From assembly GCF_000355675.1 (NCBI RefSeq), contig NC_020888.1:2587501-2651500 (forward strand): 64,000 nucleotides of DNA, read 5' to 3'. The notes beneath the pieces are model-generated. The model ran no database searches. It was not told the origin of the DNA and saw only the letters and a list, made by a program, of their open reading frames with translations. This DNA comes from Thalassolituus oleivorans MIL-1. Lineage in GTDB: Bacteria > Pseudomonadota > Gammaproteobacteria > Pseudomonadales > Oceanobacteraceae. Position numbers and translations under genes: made by a program. Positions 63,872 to 64,000 of this stretch are shown one piece after another (the first letter of the stretch is position 1; every line of letters starts with the position of its first letter).

Positions 63872-63900
63872 AGTTAAGTAGTAAAATTGCAGTAAGTCAA
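63872..63900 (-). promoter_or_regulatory. Candidate sigma-70 promoter of fleQ
   Basis: On the minus strand TTGACT (63900-63895), a 17-bp spacer and TTAACT (63877-63872) form a plausible promoter about 80 bases before the fleQ ATG. No -24/-12 element is seen, consistent with FleQ being class I. Bases beyond 63900 to the window end show no gene. Confidence 0.55.
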
Positions 63901-64000
63901 ACTTCTGACGTTAAATAATTGTTGTTACTACTATAAACTTCACAGGCGCCATTTATATCCGAATGTGTCGTCAAATGACAAGAAGAAATCCCCGATAAAT

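Overview
The window reads as a chromosomal segment of a polarly flagellated marine-type gammaproteobacterium, near the Oceanospirillales/Pseudomonadales. The clues are the FleQ / FleS-FleR / FlhF / FleN flagellar hierarchy with -24/-12 (sigma-54) promoters, the nrdA-nrdB-yfaE operon, the divergent hdfR-maoP pair, and Pseudomonas-style REP sequences. No prophage, insertion sequence, CRISPR array, rRNA or tRNA was recognised.

Region 1 (1-21.5 kb) is mostly housekeeping. It holds a zinc-less quinone oxidoreductase with hdfR, divergent from maoP-rimB-rimK; argD-argF; a membrane diguanylate cyclase; glpK; an Aer-type aerotaxis receptor; metR; an RstA/RstB-like two-component pair; nrdA-nrdB-yfaE; bcp; an AraC-type regulator; and four small membrane or exported proteins. 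Oddities here are an RstB reading frame whose conserved first membrane helix lies upstream of any usable in-frame start, a YfaE ferredoxin with a repetitive N-terminal tail, and competing hairpins between nrdA and nrdB.

Region 2 (21.6-63.8 kb) is one co-oriented minus-strand flagellar and chemotaxis locus. In transcription order it is fleQ; fleS-fleR; fliE-F-G-H-I-J; a second chemosensory cluster (STAS, cheY, cheA, cheW, soluble MCP, cheR, cheD, cheB); an HsbA-HsbR-HptB-like partner switch; fliK; fliL-M-N-O-P-Q-R-flhB; flhA-flhF-fleN-fliA; cheY-cheZ-cheA-cheB; and parC, a small unknown gene, parP, cheW and a DUF2802 gene. FleQ has an apparent sigma-70 promoter. fleS, fliE, fliK, fliL and flhA each have a visible sigma-54-type promoter, which fits the class I to III order known from Pseudomonas. 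FlhF, FleN, ParC and ParP would place the flagellum and the main chemotaxis array at the pole. The second cluster resembles the Che2 (F7-type) system, with a PAS-rich soluble receptor ending in a CheR-docking pentapeptide. It sits next to the stress/motility partner switch, which in Pseudomonas lies at a different locus.

The most unusual non-coding signal is a small dispersed inverted-repeat element present twice (34.8 kb and 62.2 kb). Its inner hairpin shows a compensatory base-pair change between the copies, and the second copy lies beside a REP doublet (BIME). I did not find a wholly new multi-gene system. The best candidates for something undescribed are the extra 120-aa gene between parC and parP, the YfaE tail, and the repeat family.
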